In this document: positions 1 to 11,090 of the stretch, piece by piece
Position numbering within the stretch: the first letter of the stretch is position 1
Layout of the letters: each line of letters starts with the position of its first letter
Source of the DNA: Circinella minor
Taxonomy: Eukaryota > Mucoromycota > Mucoromycetes > Mucorales > Lichtheimiaceae
Direction of reading: 5' to 3'
Length of the DNA stretch: 55,847 nt
Assembly: GCA_016758965.1 (NCBI GenBank)
Contig: JAEPRB010000253.1
Location: 1-55,847 of the forward strand
Made by a program: the position numbers and the translations under genes
Notes under the pieces: model-generated
Databases searched by the model: none
Seen by the model: only the letters and a program-made list of their open reading frames with translations
What the model was told of the DNA's origin: nothing

Positions 1-235
1 ACAGGTAAATGAAAATGAACGTAATCCAACAGGTAGTGGTTGGAAATAACGTGGGTGTAATGAGTGCGCATGCGTGAATGGGTATGAGCGAATCAATCGA
101 ACTAAACACATAGACGTAAGAGAGTGTCGGTAGATGTGTGGAAGTGAACGAGTGGAAATAAAGGAATGGGAGTGGAAAAGCGGAAGTGAATAGAATTCTA
201 TACTTTATTTTTTTTTCCTTTTGATTTCTATAATA
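1..235. other. Purine-rich left flank, no gene
   Basis: The first ~200 bases are noticeably richer in G and A than the rest, with degenerate short words such as GTGAA, GAGTGG and GGAATGGGAGTGG. No reading frame stays open and no known motif is seen. A T-rich stretch ending in ATATATAG then leads directly into the first repeat unit; this resembles an intron 3' end, but no gene model supports it. Confidence 0.4.
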
Positions 236-650
236 TATAGGTACGTACGATCAACAAGACCAACGGAAAGCTGTATTTGGATGGGGTAAGGAGCGGGCTA
301 TTTTTGTAGGACGATCAACTGGAAGGCAAGCGATACAGTTTTCCACGATTCAACGATTACAAATAACCTTGGTGACATGTTAACAAAAATTAATGATAAT
401 AAAAAATGATGTGAATACTAATGATGCGAATATTTATATTTTTTTAATATATAGATACGATGAACAAGACCAACGGAAAGCTGTATTTGGATGGGGTAAG
501 GAGCGGGCTGTTTTTGTAGGACGATCAACTGGAGGGCAAGCGATACAGTTTTCCTCGATTCGACGATTGCGATATAACCTTGGTGACATGTCAACAAAAA
601 TAATTATACAAGTTTAGGAAATGAATTAAATATATCGTGTTGCTATAATA
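236..650 (+). repeat. Left copy of the 210-bp tandem repeat family (two units)
   Basis: Two units are visible; the shared core GACGATCAACTGGA(A/G)GGCAAG starts near 310 and 520, so the period is 210 bp. The second unit is open from 393 to 617 and reads, in part, KAVFGWGKERAVFVGRSTGG. The first unit has a 1-bp deletion (GATTACAAATAACC instead of GATTACAATATAACC), which breaks the frame. The same family forms a seven-unit array on the opposite strand at 54420-55847. About 50 bp after the last unit (ATACAA.TT.A.GAAAT...) still resemble the 3' flank of the right array, so homology goes beyond the unit. The encoded sequence is not one I recognise. It could be a repeat protein, a series of duplicated exons, or subtelomeric or dispersed satellite DNA. 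Confidence 0.8.
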
Positions 651-1054
651 TCCAAATGTTCTTTTTTCTCCAAACTATATATTATTTTGCATATAGTTGT
701 CAAGTGGACTCTTTGTGGAATTCTTTATAATATATATATCAGACTATTTGAAAAAGGATACGACAATAATAGTAGCAGGAGTTAACAATTTTTGACAACA
801 AAATAAAGTGATAAATTATCTGCAATTAGATGTGTTGATGTCGTACATAAACTCGCAGTCATATTATGCTAAAACAGTTAAACAAGATGATTATTGTTAC
901 ACCACATGATGTTTTATATTAAAAAAATAGTGATCAAAAAAATGTATTTTTTTTTTTTACTTTTGTCTCTCTCTCTCTTTTTTTTTCTCTTTTTCTTTTC
1001 TCACTGCTAAGCTTTACATTAACCCCAAAATAATATTAATACCACATTACTAAT
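651..1054. other. Intergenic, upstream region of the APRT gene
   Basis: AT-rich and without an open frame of interest. A pyrimidine-rich stretch at about 949-1003 (T runs and a CT repeat) lies just before the APRT start, as is common in fungal promoters and 5' leaders. No clear TATA box was assigned. Confidence 0.4.
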
Positions 1055-1707
1055 ATGAGCATATCATCCTCTTCTATGCTCGGATCTGCTCGACATGAAC
1101 AAAATCAGGAACTTTTATCTATTTATGATTTACTTAATGAATACCCGGACTTTCCACAAAAAGGCATTCAATTCGTTGATATTTTTCCAATCTTACAGAA
1201 TACCAAAGCAACCGAAAAGGTGACAGATTATTTTGTTAATTATTTGAAAAATAAATCTGTTGATATAATTGTTGGTCTTGAAGCGCGTGGATTTTTTTTT
1301 GCATCTTTTGTTGCAATACGTCTAGGAATTCCATTCATACCTATAAGAAAAGAAGGAAAATTACCTGGTAATTGTTATAAAGTTGTTTATCAAAAAGAAT
1401 ATGGTCCTGTATGTATTTTTTTTTTTTTGTATAATATATAATCTAAGTAGTATATAAATAGATAACGTGTTAATATATATATAAAAAACAGGATATACTA
1501 GAATTACAAAAAGGAGTCATTAAACCAGGTTCACGAGTAGCGATTTTAGATGATGTTTTCGCAACAGGGGGTACTACAGCTGCTGCAGAACAGTTAATTC
1601 ATATGTCTTATGGTATAGTTGTTGCTAATGTATTTATCATTCAAGGTAAAAATTCAAATGATTCTAATATTCTTAAAGCACCCATATATTCATTATTCAA
1701 AGTATAA
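1055..1707 (+). CDS. APT1: Adenine phosphoribosyltransferase (APRT)
   Basis: Cytosolic purine-salvage enzyme converting adenine and PRPP to AMP and pyrophosphate. Two exons, 1055-1408 and 1492-1707, with an 83-bp intron (GTATGT...ACAG), give 189 aa, close to the usual ~180. Landmarks in order: LNEYPDFPQKGIQFVDIFPI (N-terminal APRT signature), GLEARGF near residue 75, FIPIRKEGKLPG, then the PRPP-binding loop LDDVFATGGTT at 137-147, with both acidic residues D138 and D139 present. The intron lies just after KEYGP and exon 2 resumes with DILELQKG, matching the family without a gap. The C terminus (VANVFIIQGK...) differs from the usual FVIEL form, which may only reflect divergence. The start is the first Met and precedes a variable Ser-rich stretch, so a slightly later start cannot be excluded. 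Confidence 0.93.
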
Positions 1708-2427
1708 TAATCTCTACTGAGTAAATTTTGTTATATAAACCACGTAATATACATATGTATAAATAAAAAGTCTAGTAAAATACGTATGATAAATAAAATA
1801 TAGTGTGAGTGCGTGAGTGTGTGTGTGTGTATGTGTGCAAAATTGAATGTTATGTTATGAATTTTTTGTTATATAAATATAAATAAGAATAAGTATAAAA
1901 GAAAAATAGAATAAAACTAATAAATAAAGAAAGTTTTTTGGATGCTTGTTTTTTTTTTTTGCATGTACATTGGATTTGTGTGACGAAAAAAAGGGAGGAA
2001 AAAAGATTTATAGCAAAATGAGAGGACGAAAAAAAAAATAGATAAATAAAATAAAAATTGGGGAAGAAAGCTCTCTAAAAATAATAATAATAGGAAAGGG
2101 GGGTTGGGAGGGATAAAATAAAAGACTAATACAAGCAATCAACTCATGTACACAAATTGAAAAAGGAAGATATAACTGAAAATAATAATAATAATCCTAA
2201 AACTTGTTTCTTAACAAATTGGTATAAAACAAGAAAAGGAATCCTTCAAAATAATATAGACTTATAAACAAATAGAAGAGAATAAAGAATAAAAAAAAAA
2301 AGTGGGTAGAGAAAATTAAAAGAAAGGGTAAACAAAAAAATATAATTATAGTATCATTTGGATTTGTGAATGTAATTTTTCGAAATCTTCTTTTTCTTTG
2401 TATGTGTTTGTGTTTGTGATATGGTTT
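1708..2427. other. Convergent intergenic region between APRT and the PUF gene
   Basis: AT-rich, low-complexity DNA that must hold both 3' UTRs. AATAAA-like signals occur soon after the APRT stop (near 1762-1766). A short GT-rich microsatellite lies at about 1804-1836. No gene is seen. Confidence 0.4.
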
Positions 2428-3177
2428 CTACCTGGAATTGTTATCTTCATCAACAGTAACAATAGCTTCATTCATTAATGGAGAAGATGACTCTTGTTCT
2501 ACAGTAGAATCAGCAGTTATAATAGGTGATGGACTTGTTGCTTTATTACTATCATCTTGTTCGGTTGTAGTATTGATAGTTGTAGCATTTACATCACTAC
2601 TAAGTGGTAATAATTTTTCCACCTCTATTTTTTTTCAAGTAATAATGGTTATTAATAACAAATAAACATATAAATAAACAAACAAATAAGTATTCCTTCC
2701 AACCGCAAATCCTACTTACTCTGCGTTAAATGTTTTCCATAAGTATATTTTCTCACAGAATGAAGATACATTCTAATTTTGCTGACAAGTAAATCTCGTT
2801 GTTCTCCATCATCTACAACATCCAACATTTTTTGAAGAACATAATTGGCATATTGATCTTTCATCAATGTCAACAGAGGATAAGATCCATCAGGACGTGT
2901 TTGTAAAACTTCTTCAATCAAAGCACGACGATCTTCCGTATTGCCATAAGCAACACATTTTTCAACAACGTTACTTGCAAACTTATGTTTACTCAATTGA
3001 AGAACATGTCCACGAATCTTGCCAATAATAAGTTGCTTATCTTCATCTTTTCCATGTTCAAGAATATGTTGTACAACATAATTACCATATTGGTCTTGTA
3101 CCAATTGACTTGTACATCGATGGAGTTCTTCCAATAAACGTTCCTATATTTACACATTTTCAATCCACAAAGGTTAG

Positions 3178-3218
<41 letters not shown>

Positions 3219-3558
3219 AATATTTACAAAAGATCCTTTATAGTAACAATAACAGAAATTTGAGTTATTTACCGTTTGATCTTCAGGACAATGTTCAAAC
3301 ATACGTTGAATAACACGACAACCATAAGGATGAGTTGCCAAGTGATATACTTGACCATGGAATGTATCAATAATGAATTGGATATGTTGTGATGGTACAC
3401 GTTCAATGGCTTTCTGTACAACATGATTACCGTTTTGATCTTTGACACATTTTAAAACACTACCGTCCAATTCACGAATCATAGTTGCTTGTTGATCTGT
3501 CAACACATGTTCCAATGCCTATAATATAATAGAATAATTTGACATAAATACACATGAT

Positions 3559-3629
<71 letters not shown>

Positions 3630-6214
3630 AATATCCTTCCCCCCCCCAGAAAAAAAAATCATACACAAACCTTTTGAACTACACGACAACCATACATTTG
3701 TAATGACAAAGATAAAATATGACCTTCCATTTGTTTTGCCAAAATAGTCTTTTGTGCTTGACTTCCATGTTCAAATAATTTTTGAATTACATAATTACCA
3801 AACACATCGGTCATTAGTTGAAGACAATTAGGTAAAATTTCATCAAATACCAATTGTTTATCATCACTATTAGCTGTTTCCAATTTTTGTTGAATAAATC
3901 GAGATCCATGTTGATCACCACTAAATTCTACTACATGATCTACGATATCCTTGAGTTCATATTTTTTGTTCTTGTTACTACGGAATTCTTCTAATAATGG
4001 ACTACGAATAATATGAGCTGCATCGGATGTTGGAGGTGGAGGTACTACTACAGGTGGTGGAGGCGTTCCAGCTTGTGAAAGCGCTGCCGCTGCAGCAGCA
4101 GCTGCTGCTACTTGTGGATTACCAGATACAAGTGGATCATGGTGGTGTAGAGGAAGTCCTGTTGCTGATCGTACTGTACGAAGTTGATGATGATGAGGTA
4201 CCATATTTGCTGGACTATTAGGTGGCATGACACCTGGGGGCGGTGGTACAATAGATGGTGGAGGACCTGGTGTTACAGCTGCTGTTGCTGGACTCGTTGT
4301 AGATGATGTTACTGAATTACTTGTTGGAACATTATTAGCAGCCGCGGCAGCTGCAGCTGCAGCAGCTTGTGGATTATTCGCATAATAAGGTATATTGCGT
4401 AACATTTCTTGAGATTGTTGTTGTCGTAACATTTGATTACGTAAAAACAAAATTTGTTCTTGTTGAAGCATGATTTGTCGCTGGCGAGTTTGTAATTGTC
4501 GAAGTAATCGATCATTCATATTCCCACCAGCACCACTGTTATTACCATAAGCTCCTCCTGCCATCATTGCAGCAATTGCAGCTGCTTCTTCATTATCAAA
4601 CATTCTGCCTTGTTGATGATGATTCATACCAGCTTGTGTAAAATCATTCATTGACCATTGTTGTTGGTCTGTAGATGTTGAATCAGGACTCATTGGCATA
4701 TTGGCTAAAGCAGATAATGAAGGTGTAGAAGGAAACTTGTTTAATGGTTGTCGACCTTCTAATGTACGTTGTCGTCTTGCTCCAGAAGAAGAATGAGGTA
4801 ATGTTGTATTATCCATAAAGTTTGACATATCATCATTAGGTCGATCATCAAAACCAAATCCACCACCTGTTCCACTTAACCCACCATAAAGTGGAGGTGA
4901 TACAGTAGCACTTCTAGGTTCCATATCAAATGGACTATTGACAGGTGACATCATACTAGTAGGTGTATTAGTCCAAGAAGTTGGACCACTAGCAGCAGCA
5001 GAAGAAGTAGATTCACCACTAAGAACAGCATCAAGACTTTGATGGGGTGGTTTCATACTAACGCCTTGACGATTCATCCATTGTAGATAGCGTTGTTGCT
5101 GCTGTTGCTGTTGAGCAGATAAACGACCTCCTGTTTTACCATCCTCAGGTCCTTTGAGTGACTAAAATAAATAAATAAAAAATAAGTATATGTATGGCTC
5201 TATATACCCCTAGAAGTATATATAAATTATAATGAGATATTATATAAAAGAAAACAGTTGTTTTAATTTACCTTATCATTTAAGCCAAGACCGCCCATAC
5301 CAAGAACCAAATTATTATAATCGTTCGGTTCCATCCCCATTGCTTGACGACTACGCTGTGTTGCCATGTGGCTCGTTGGCGGTGTTGAATTTGCACGAGG
5401 AGGCGGAGACGTAGTAAACATTGGTGGCGTTGCTTGAAACTGCGGAAACGATTCCTCAATATTATTAAACGAAGCACTATTCGTGACCGATCCGTCATTA
5501 TTATTAACATATCCATAATGTTGTTGTTGTTGTTGTTGTTGTTGATGATGTAAAGGAGATCGAGTAGTAGCAGATGAAGATTGCATTATTGGTGCACGGA
5601 ATTGAGGAGAATCATATTCGTTATTATTATTAAATCGCATCATTAATGGATCTTGTTGTTTATGCTGTTGCTGTTGCTGTTGTTGGGAAAGTGGGGTAAA
5701 GGGTGAACCAGATCTCTACAGTAGTAATAAGAGTAAGATTAATATATATATATGATTTGAATCAGATTGAATTGAATCGAGAATGCACTTACCCCTGGAA
5801 CCGAAGAATCGATTGAGTTGCCGCTTTCGAGTTGTACTCTTGGAGATACCAAACCTGATGGACTCCACATTCTTCCAAGATTATTATTATTATTAGTATT
5901 ACCACGACCATTGTTGTTGTTATTATTTTCTGTATCCATAAAATTATCAAAATATCCATCATCACCTATTATTTTATTATTCATTAATAACTTATGAAAA
6001 TACATGAACTCTTTTTTTTTTTTTTAATAAAAAAAAAAGCCTTTGGACCTATTTTCCTATAAAACGCGCATTTTTTTTTTTTACCTTCAAATGCTTTCGA
6101 AGTTTCAGATGGAGTCATTTGATTAGGTGTAGATGACCAAGCTTGTCGTGCAGAATCAAATAAAGGTGATGCGGTATAATTATTATTATTATTATTATTA
6201 TTATCCCAAGAACG

Positions 6215-6246
<32 letters not shown>

Positions 6247-6766
6247 GCTGTTGCTGATTGGAATGAGTCAATCGCATAGTGTTAGGATCTCCAAGTGGAG
6301 TAGTTGCAGTTGATGATGACGTGTCCCCGTGATGATGTCTATTGAGGATCTTGTCTGACAATGGATAATAAAGTAAATGTTGATCGGGAGGAGCACTATT
6401 AGAACGTTGTTCTAGTTCACGCGAAGAATCAAGGTAAAGATCGGTGTCACAATCACCTCCTCGACCTCTCATAAGCGCAGCCAACTTTTTTTTTTTTTTT
6501 TTTTATATTAATATCATATAAAGTTGTTTTTTTTATCAATTATCATCACCATCCCTTATGTATGTATCCATTTTTGCCCCCCCCATCTTTATATATTCAC
6601 ATCCCATATCTATATAACCAATCCTCATTATATAAATTACCTGTCCTTGTGGTTGATTTCTAGCTTTAGGTTGTTGAATATCCAATTGAGGTCGACTATG
6701 TTGTTGTTGTCTTACTGCTCCCGATGCAGTAATCGGGTAGTCGGTCATAAATGCGTTCCTTTGCAT
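2428..6766 (-). CDS. Pumilio/PUF-family RNA-binding protein (Puf3/PUM type)
   Basis: Binds 3' UTR sites and recruits deadenylation or repression machinery. Eight exons (6766-6641, 6484-6085, 6010-5793, 5715-5272, 5161-3671, 3518-3273, 3143-2720, 2624-2428) join in phase to about 1181 aa. Residues 1 to ~760 are low complexity, with Gln, Asn, Ala and Pro runs. The C-terminal ~400 residues hold eight PUF repeats with base-reading triplets SRFIQ, NYVIQ, CRVVQ, NHVVQ, CRVIQ, NYVVQ, SNVVE and NYVLQ. This is the code known for animal Pumilio, so 5'-UGUANAUA is the predicted target. Introns fall between repeats 3/4 and 5/6. The last junction (HLTQ|KVEKLLPL) restores the usual end of the PUF domain before an acidic, Ser/Thr-rich tail. 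Uncertain points: donor GTTTGT at 3670, and the acceptor at 6011-6012, which lies in an A-rich tract and was chosen for phase. The first ATG is the most upstream in frame. Confidence 0.93.
3562..3629. repeat. (CA)n-(TA)n microsatellite in a PUF intron
   Basis: About 24 CA units followed by about 10 AT units, inside the intron between exons 5 and 6 of the PUF gene. Likely length-polymorphic. Confidence 0.95.
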
Positions 6767-8704
6767 TTTTTTTTTAAAATATAATATCTTCTTCCTTTGT
6801 TGCCTTGTTAAATATATTTATATATAAAACCAAAACTTGGTTTGTAAAAAAAAAAAAAAAAAAGTAAGGGGAAAAAGAGGGGTTTTTCAAATAAAAAAAT
6901 TAAAAAAAGATAGAGAAAAAAGTATATATAAAACGTTTTCTCAATAATGAATACTAAATGAAAAAATTAAAAACAAAATATATATAATATTAGTAATGAT
7001 GGTCTAATGTACTTTTTTTTTTATATATATAAAAGAAGTAGAATATATAAATATAATATACCAAATAATTAGGTCTTTCTTTTTTTTTTTTTTTTTTTTC
7101 GCTGTTGTAATATTGTTTAACCAGTTTTAGTAATGGTTAATATTGTACAGAAAAATAAAAAGAAGGGAGAAAAATAAGGGGGGGGAGGATAGAAGAGGAA
7201 ATAGTGAATGGAGTAAAAAAAAAAAAGAAGTTATATATAAAGAATGTCAAAGAGAGAAGAAAGGGGGAGGGAAAAGAAAAATCAAAAAAAGGAGAGAAAA
7301 TAGGCAATCTCACCAAATGCCCTTTTATTTTATAAATGAAATGGAGGAAAGAAAAGAGAGAGAGAGAAATAAAAAAGAAGGCAGTAAAAAAAAAAAAAAG
7401 GTTTGCGCGCTTTTTGTGATGAAGGAAAAAAAAAAAAAAAAGAAAGAAAGAAAGGAAGAAAGAAAAAGAGAGAGAAAGTAAGCAAGCTTGTAAAGGGCCG
7501 AAACCGAAAAAGGGACCAAAGGAAGATCAAAGTAGTGTGCAGCACTACTTTTTTCGGTACATAGACACACACACACACACACAGAGAGAAAAAAATAACT
7601 TATAGATAATAAATCTTCAGTTTTATAAACAAGAGTGTAATTCTAGTTGTTCCACACTTATTTTTATATTTAACTGTTTATATTATATCTGTACACCCTT
7701 TTTTTTTTTTTTTTTTTTGACAGAACAAATGAATGATGTTCATTTTGTTGGCCTGTCAACCAATTTTTTTTTAAGCTTTTTTTTTTTTTTTTTTTTTATT
7801 CCTCTTTTTTTTTTTTTTTTGTTAAGGAATTTATTGACTATTTCTTTAAAATCATTTGATATAATTATTATAATAATAGTTAATATTCTTTCGGGGGAGG
7901 GGGTGGAAAGGTTATAATATATAAAAAGGGATTAGAGAGAGAAATCAAGGTCGCGTGTGCCCACGTTTCGTGTTTACTCGTGTCCGTCTGTGCTTTTCCA
8001 AACCTCCATTTCAAACTTTCCGATTTTGGATAGTCTACACGTTTCATTAAGATATGTGTGTGTATTATTTATGGATCTGGAACCCATTCTTTAGCTTTAT
8101 ACTAATATAATCGCCACATCAGTTTACATATATATATATAATAATAATCCGAAGATATATATATATATATATATATATATGTCTGTCAGGTAATAAAAAA
8201 AAAATTATCAGCAGTAATCTCATACACTTTTGAAAACCATTTAGGTCACGTGCATACCTTGAGTTATAAAACCCGCTTGCTAATTCCTACATACACTAGT
8301 TTTTTTGGTCCGTGTTTACCCATAAATCTTTGTAAGCAAAATAATTTTTGAATTTAATAATATATATAGATAAAACTATATAAATATAAGTGTATGTATA
8401 TATATATATAAAGAAAAGCAAACTATACGTGATAGTACAACGATAAATAACCCCCCAACTCTAATGTAGTACTTGTGCTAGTGATATCAAGATATATTAC
8501 ATGATTATATTAAAAAAAGAATCATAAAAAAAAAAAACCACCGTGCACACACATAAACTATTTTAAAATGAATTGCTAAAAAGTGATCCTTTGAGTGGGT
8601 AAAAGGTTACCCTGTAATTATATTTATGACTATTTATACATAATATTCATACATAAATTATTTCATGGATATTTTTTTTTTCAAAGATTGAAGTAAAATA
8701 TATT
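6767..8704. other. PUF upstream region; long purine-biased tract
   Basis: No gene is seen in 1.9 kb. From about 7143 to 7490 the + strand is almost all A and G, with runs such as GGGGGGGAGG and AAAGAAAGAAAGGAAG. Because the PUF gene is transcribed leftward, its coding-strand sequence here is C/T-rich. Poly-T blocks follow at 7700-7820, with (TA)n near 8155-8180. The part next to 8705 must carry the 3' UTR of the ZNRD2-like gene. Core promoter elements could not be placed. Confidence 0.5.
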
Positions 8705-10114
8705 CTATTTTATTTTATGAATAGCACTAGATGCTTCGGAGCATGCTTTAATAGCATTTGCGCCTGCCTCAATGGCTTCAAATAATTGCTTTAATTCAAT
8801 AGGATCTGAGGTATGTTCCACTTGACTTAATAAACTCCGCATCTTATTAGCAATAGGCGATGTATAGTTATTAACTTTTGGGAATAATACTTCATCTTCT
8901 TCTTGTTGCTTTTGTTTTTGTTGTCCTTGTTGTTTTCGTTCAATTGTTGGTGCTGATAATGGTGCTACTACATAAGATTCGAGATCCGTCTATAACAAAA
9001 AAAGAAAAAAAAAAAAAAGAAAAACATTATATATCTTCTTTTCGATTATCCTTTATTTTTTTATTCTTTTTATGAATCGATCTTTCTCTTATTGAAGAAA
9101 AATGCTATAAAAACCTTTCGCCTTTTCTTTTGATGTTTCGTCCCATTCTTTTTTTTTTTTTTCACAACAAAAAAGGTAAAAATAACCATATATATATATA
9201 TATAAAGAAAAAGCACATGAAAAAACAAATTTTCTTTTTTCTTTGTTTCTTTACTAGCAAATAAATGTAATGTTTTTTTTTTCTTACCTCAATTCTATCT
9301 TCATCATCTGTTGGTTCATCCTTATATTCAGTAGGTTCATCCTCTGTTTCCTTGGCATTATCCATGTGTTGAATATTATCTGGTTCTAAATCATCATTAT
9401 ATGTTCGATCACAAATGACACAAACAATATGTTTTGATGAATCTCGCATCAATGGAATCTATATTATTATGTAAGTTTTCTAATCAATTATCACATTTAT
9501 AATAATGAAATGAAAAATATCAATAACTTACACCATAACAACTAGAATTAGGACATGTTTCATTAAGAAGTGTCCAACGTTGAAGTAATTTTTGACCAAT
9601 TAATTGAGATGCTTTAGATGATTGTTCTCTTCGACGTTCACGTTCTGCATATTCATCATTTTCAGCTGGTGCTGACTGTTTTTCTACTAATGTTGATGAT
9701 GGTGTCGATAAAGTACTTGTTGTAGAAGTTTGTTGTGGTATAACGGGTCGTGAAGAAGTAGTGGTCGTTCCCGTTGTTGTAGTATTTGATGGTTTTTTAG
9801 CACCTGATCCACTTGCAGATGTTGTTGGTAATGTATCATGTTTTACACAGAAACGAATCGATCCGTCTTTTGATCGCATGATGGGGACAGGACAGCCAGG
9901 TACAGTACATGCTTGATCGGTCATGACCTAAAATGATTATTATGTTAAATTAGATAAAAAAAAAAGGACCTTTTTTTTTTATATATATATCCGAAGTAAA
10001 ACGTAATTTTATAGTTACCCATCCTTGAAGCATAAAGGTACTTAAGAGTGACATTGCATCACTGTCATCGGTTGAGTCATTACTGTTTTGATTCAAAGAA
10101 GGATTTTGAAGCAT
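8705..10114 (-). CDS. Protein with two ZNRD2 (Sjogren autoantigen p27)-type zinc ribbons
   Basis: Four exons (10114-10019, 9927-9532, 9458-9288, 8989-8705), all joined at phase 0, give 315 aa. The first ribbon has C39-x4-C44-x14-C59-x2-H62 after a helix with MLQGW. The second has C157-x4-C162-x14-C177-x2-C180 after KLLQRW. Both contain a (V/I)P(I/L)MR segment between the cysteine pairs, so this is an internal duplication of the Auto_anti-p27 domain. A Ser/Thr-rich linker (about 64-115) and an acidic stretch (181-221) are probably disordered. The C-terminal ~50 residues (KMRSLLSQVEH... EAGANAIKACSEA) look helical. Family members are poorly characterised; human ZNRD2 is linked to centromere autoimmunity and spindle-related functions, so no specific role is claimed. 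The splice that creates the second ribbon (SCYG|IPLMR) strongly supports the model. Confidence 0.8.
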
Positions 10115-11090
10115 TTTATTATAGTGTGTTTTAAAAGAGGTTAAAAACTAAAAAAGACAGCCTAATTTTTTTTTTCTTGATGTCGGAGGGAATTTTTTTA
10201 ATGGAATGTTCCTAGAATTTATATAATAGTTTTTCAGGATGGAAATCAGCAAATCATTATAATGCTTTTCCTTGTTAACAACAGCAAGTAATGTTACTAT
10301 AGTAACATATATATTTTTATTACCAAGAAAAAGAATCATAGTAGTAGCTAATTGTACAAGGGGTTACGTATTGAAATAAAACAATATTCGACAAACATAT
10401 TGTAGATATTTAGTAAGTTTCATCATATGATCATAATAACCGTGCGTGGTACATGTTCCTGACTTTCAGCTTAAAGGTTATCATTGCTAATTATATTTTG
10501 ACGCTTATGATTGTTTTTTTTCACAATAGAGAACTTATAATATATATTATAAGCGATTTGGACCAAATAAAAAAAGAATGATTAAATACATCAAGTTGAA
10601 AATATAAGATGCATTAACTTGTTGGGAAAATAAAATGCGCCATCAATAATTAGTACGTAAAAATCTTGAACGTATATAATGTTATTTTCTAGAGACATCT
10701 ATGATTTTATGAATTATTGATAAAGATATTAACCATATTACTTCTAATTTTGCGAGATTTATGTTTTATTCATAATATGTTATTATAACATACTGATGTA
10801 CGTATTAATATTTTGAAGTATATAGTATGAAGAAAGCATCCATCATTCAATAGCAGTTGTGAATGATGGGAAAGACGATATCAACAATGGTCATGTGCTT
10901 TTTATTTCGTTTATTCTAAATAGAGTGCCACCATATATATATAAACCTTAATTCCTGCTTTAATTTAAATACACAGTTCACTCACAAAACGTTTTGTATT
11001 GTAGTAAACACAACTCTTCTTTCTCCTGCTTTGATATTTTTACTATTATGATATATTTATCAGTAAGAATGTCATTGTTTTAATTGGCTC
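10115..11090. other. Intergenic, no gene seen
   Basis: AT-rich DNA upstream of the ZNRD2-like gene and before the F-box relic. Contains TACGTA palindromes near 10367, 10652 and 10798. No convincing open frame or RNA gene. Confidence 0.4.

Noticed and set aside
490..520. GTAAGG...TTTTTGTAG inside each 210-bp unit as a possible intron
   Set aside because: Only about 25 bases long, below any plausible spliceosomal intron length, and it interrupts the most protein-like part of the unit.
7143..7481. 112-codon Lys/Glu/Arg-rich open frame
   Set aside because: Produced by the purine-only tract, where stops are rare by composition; no domain and no splice structure.
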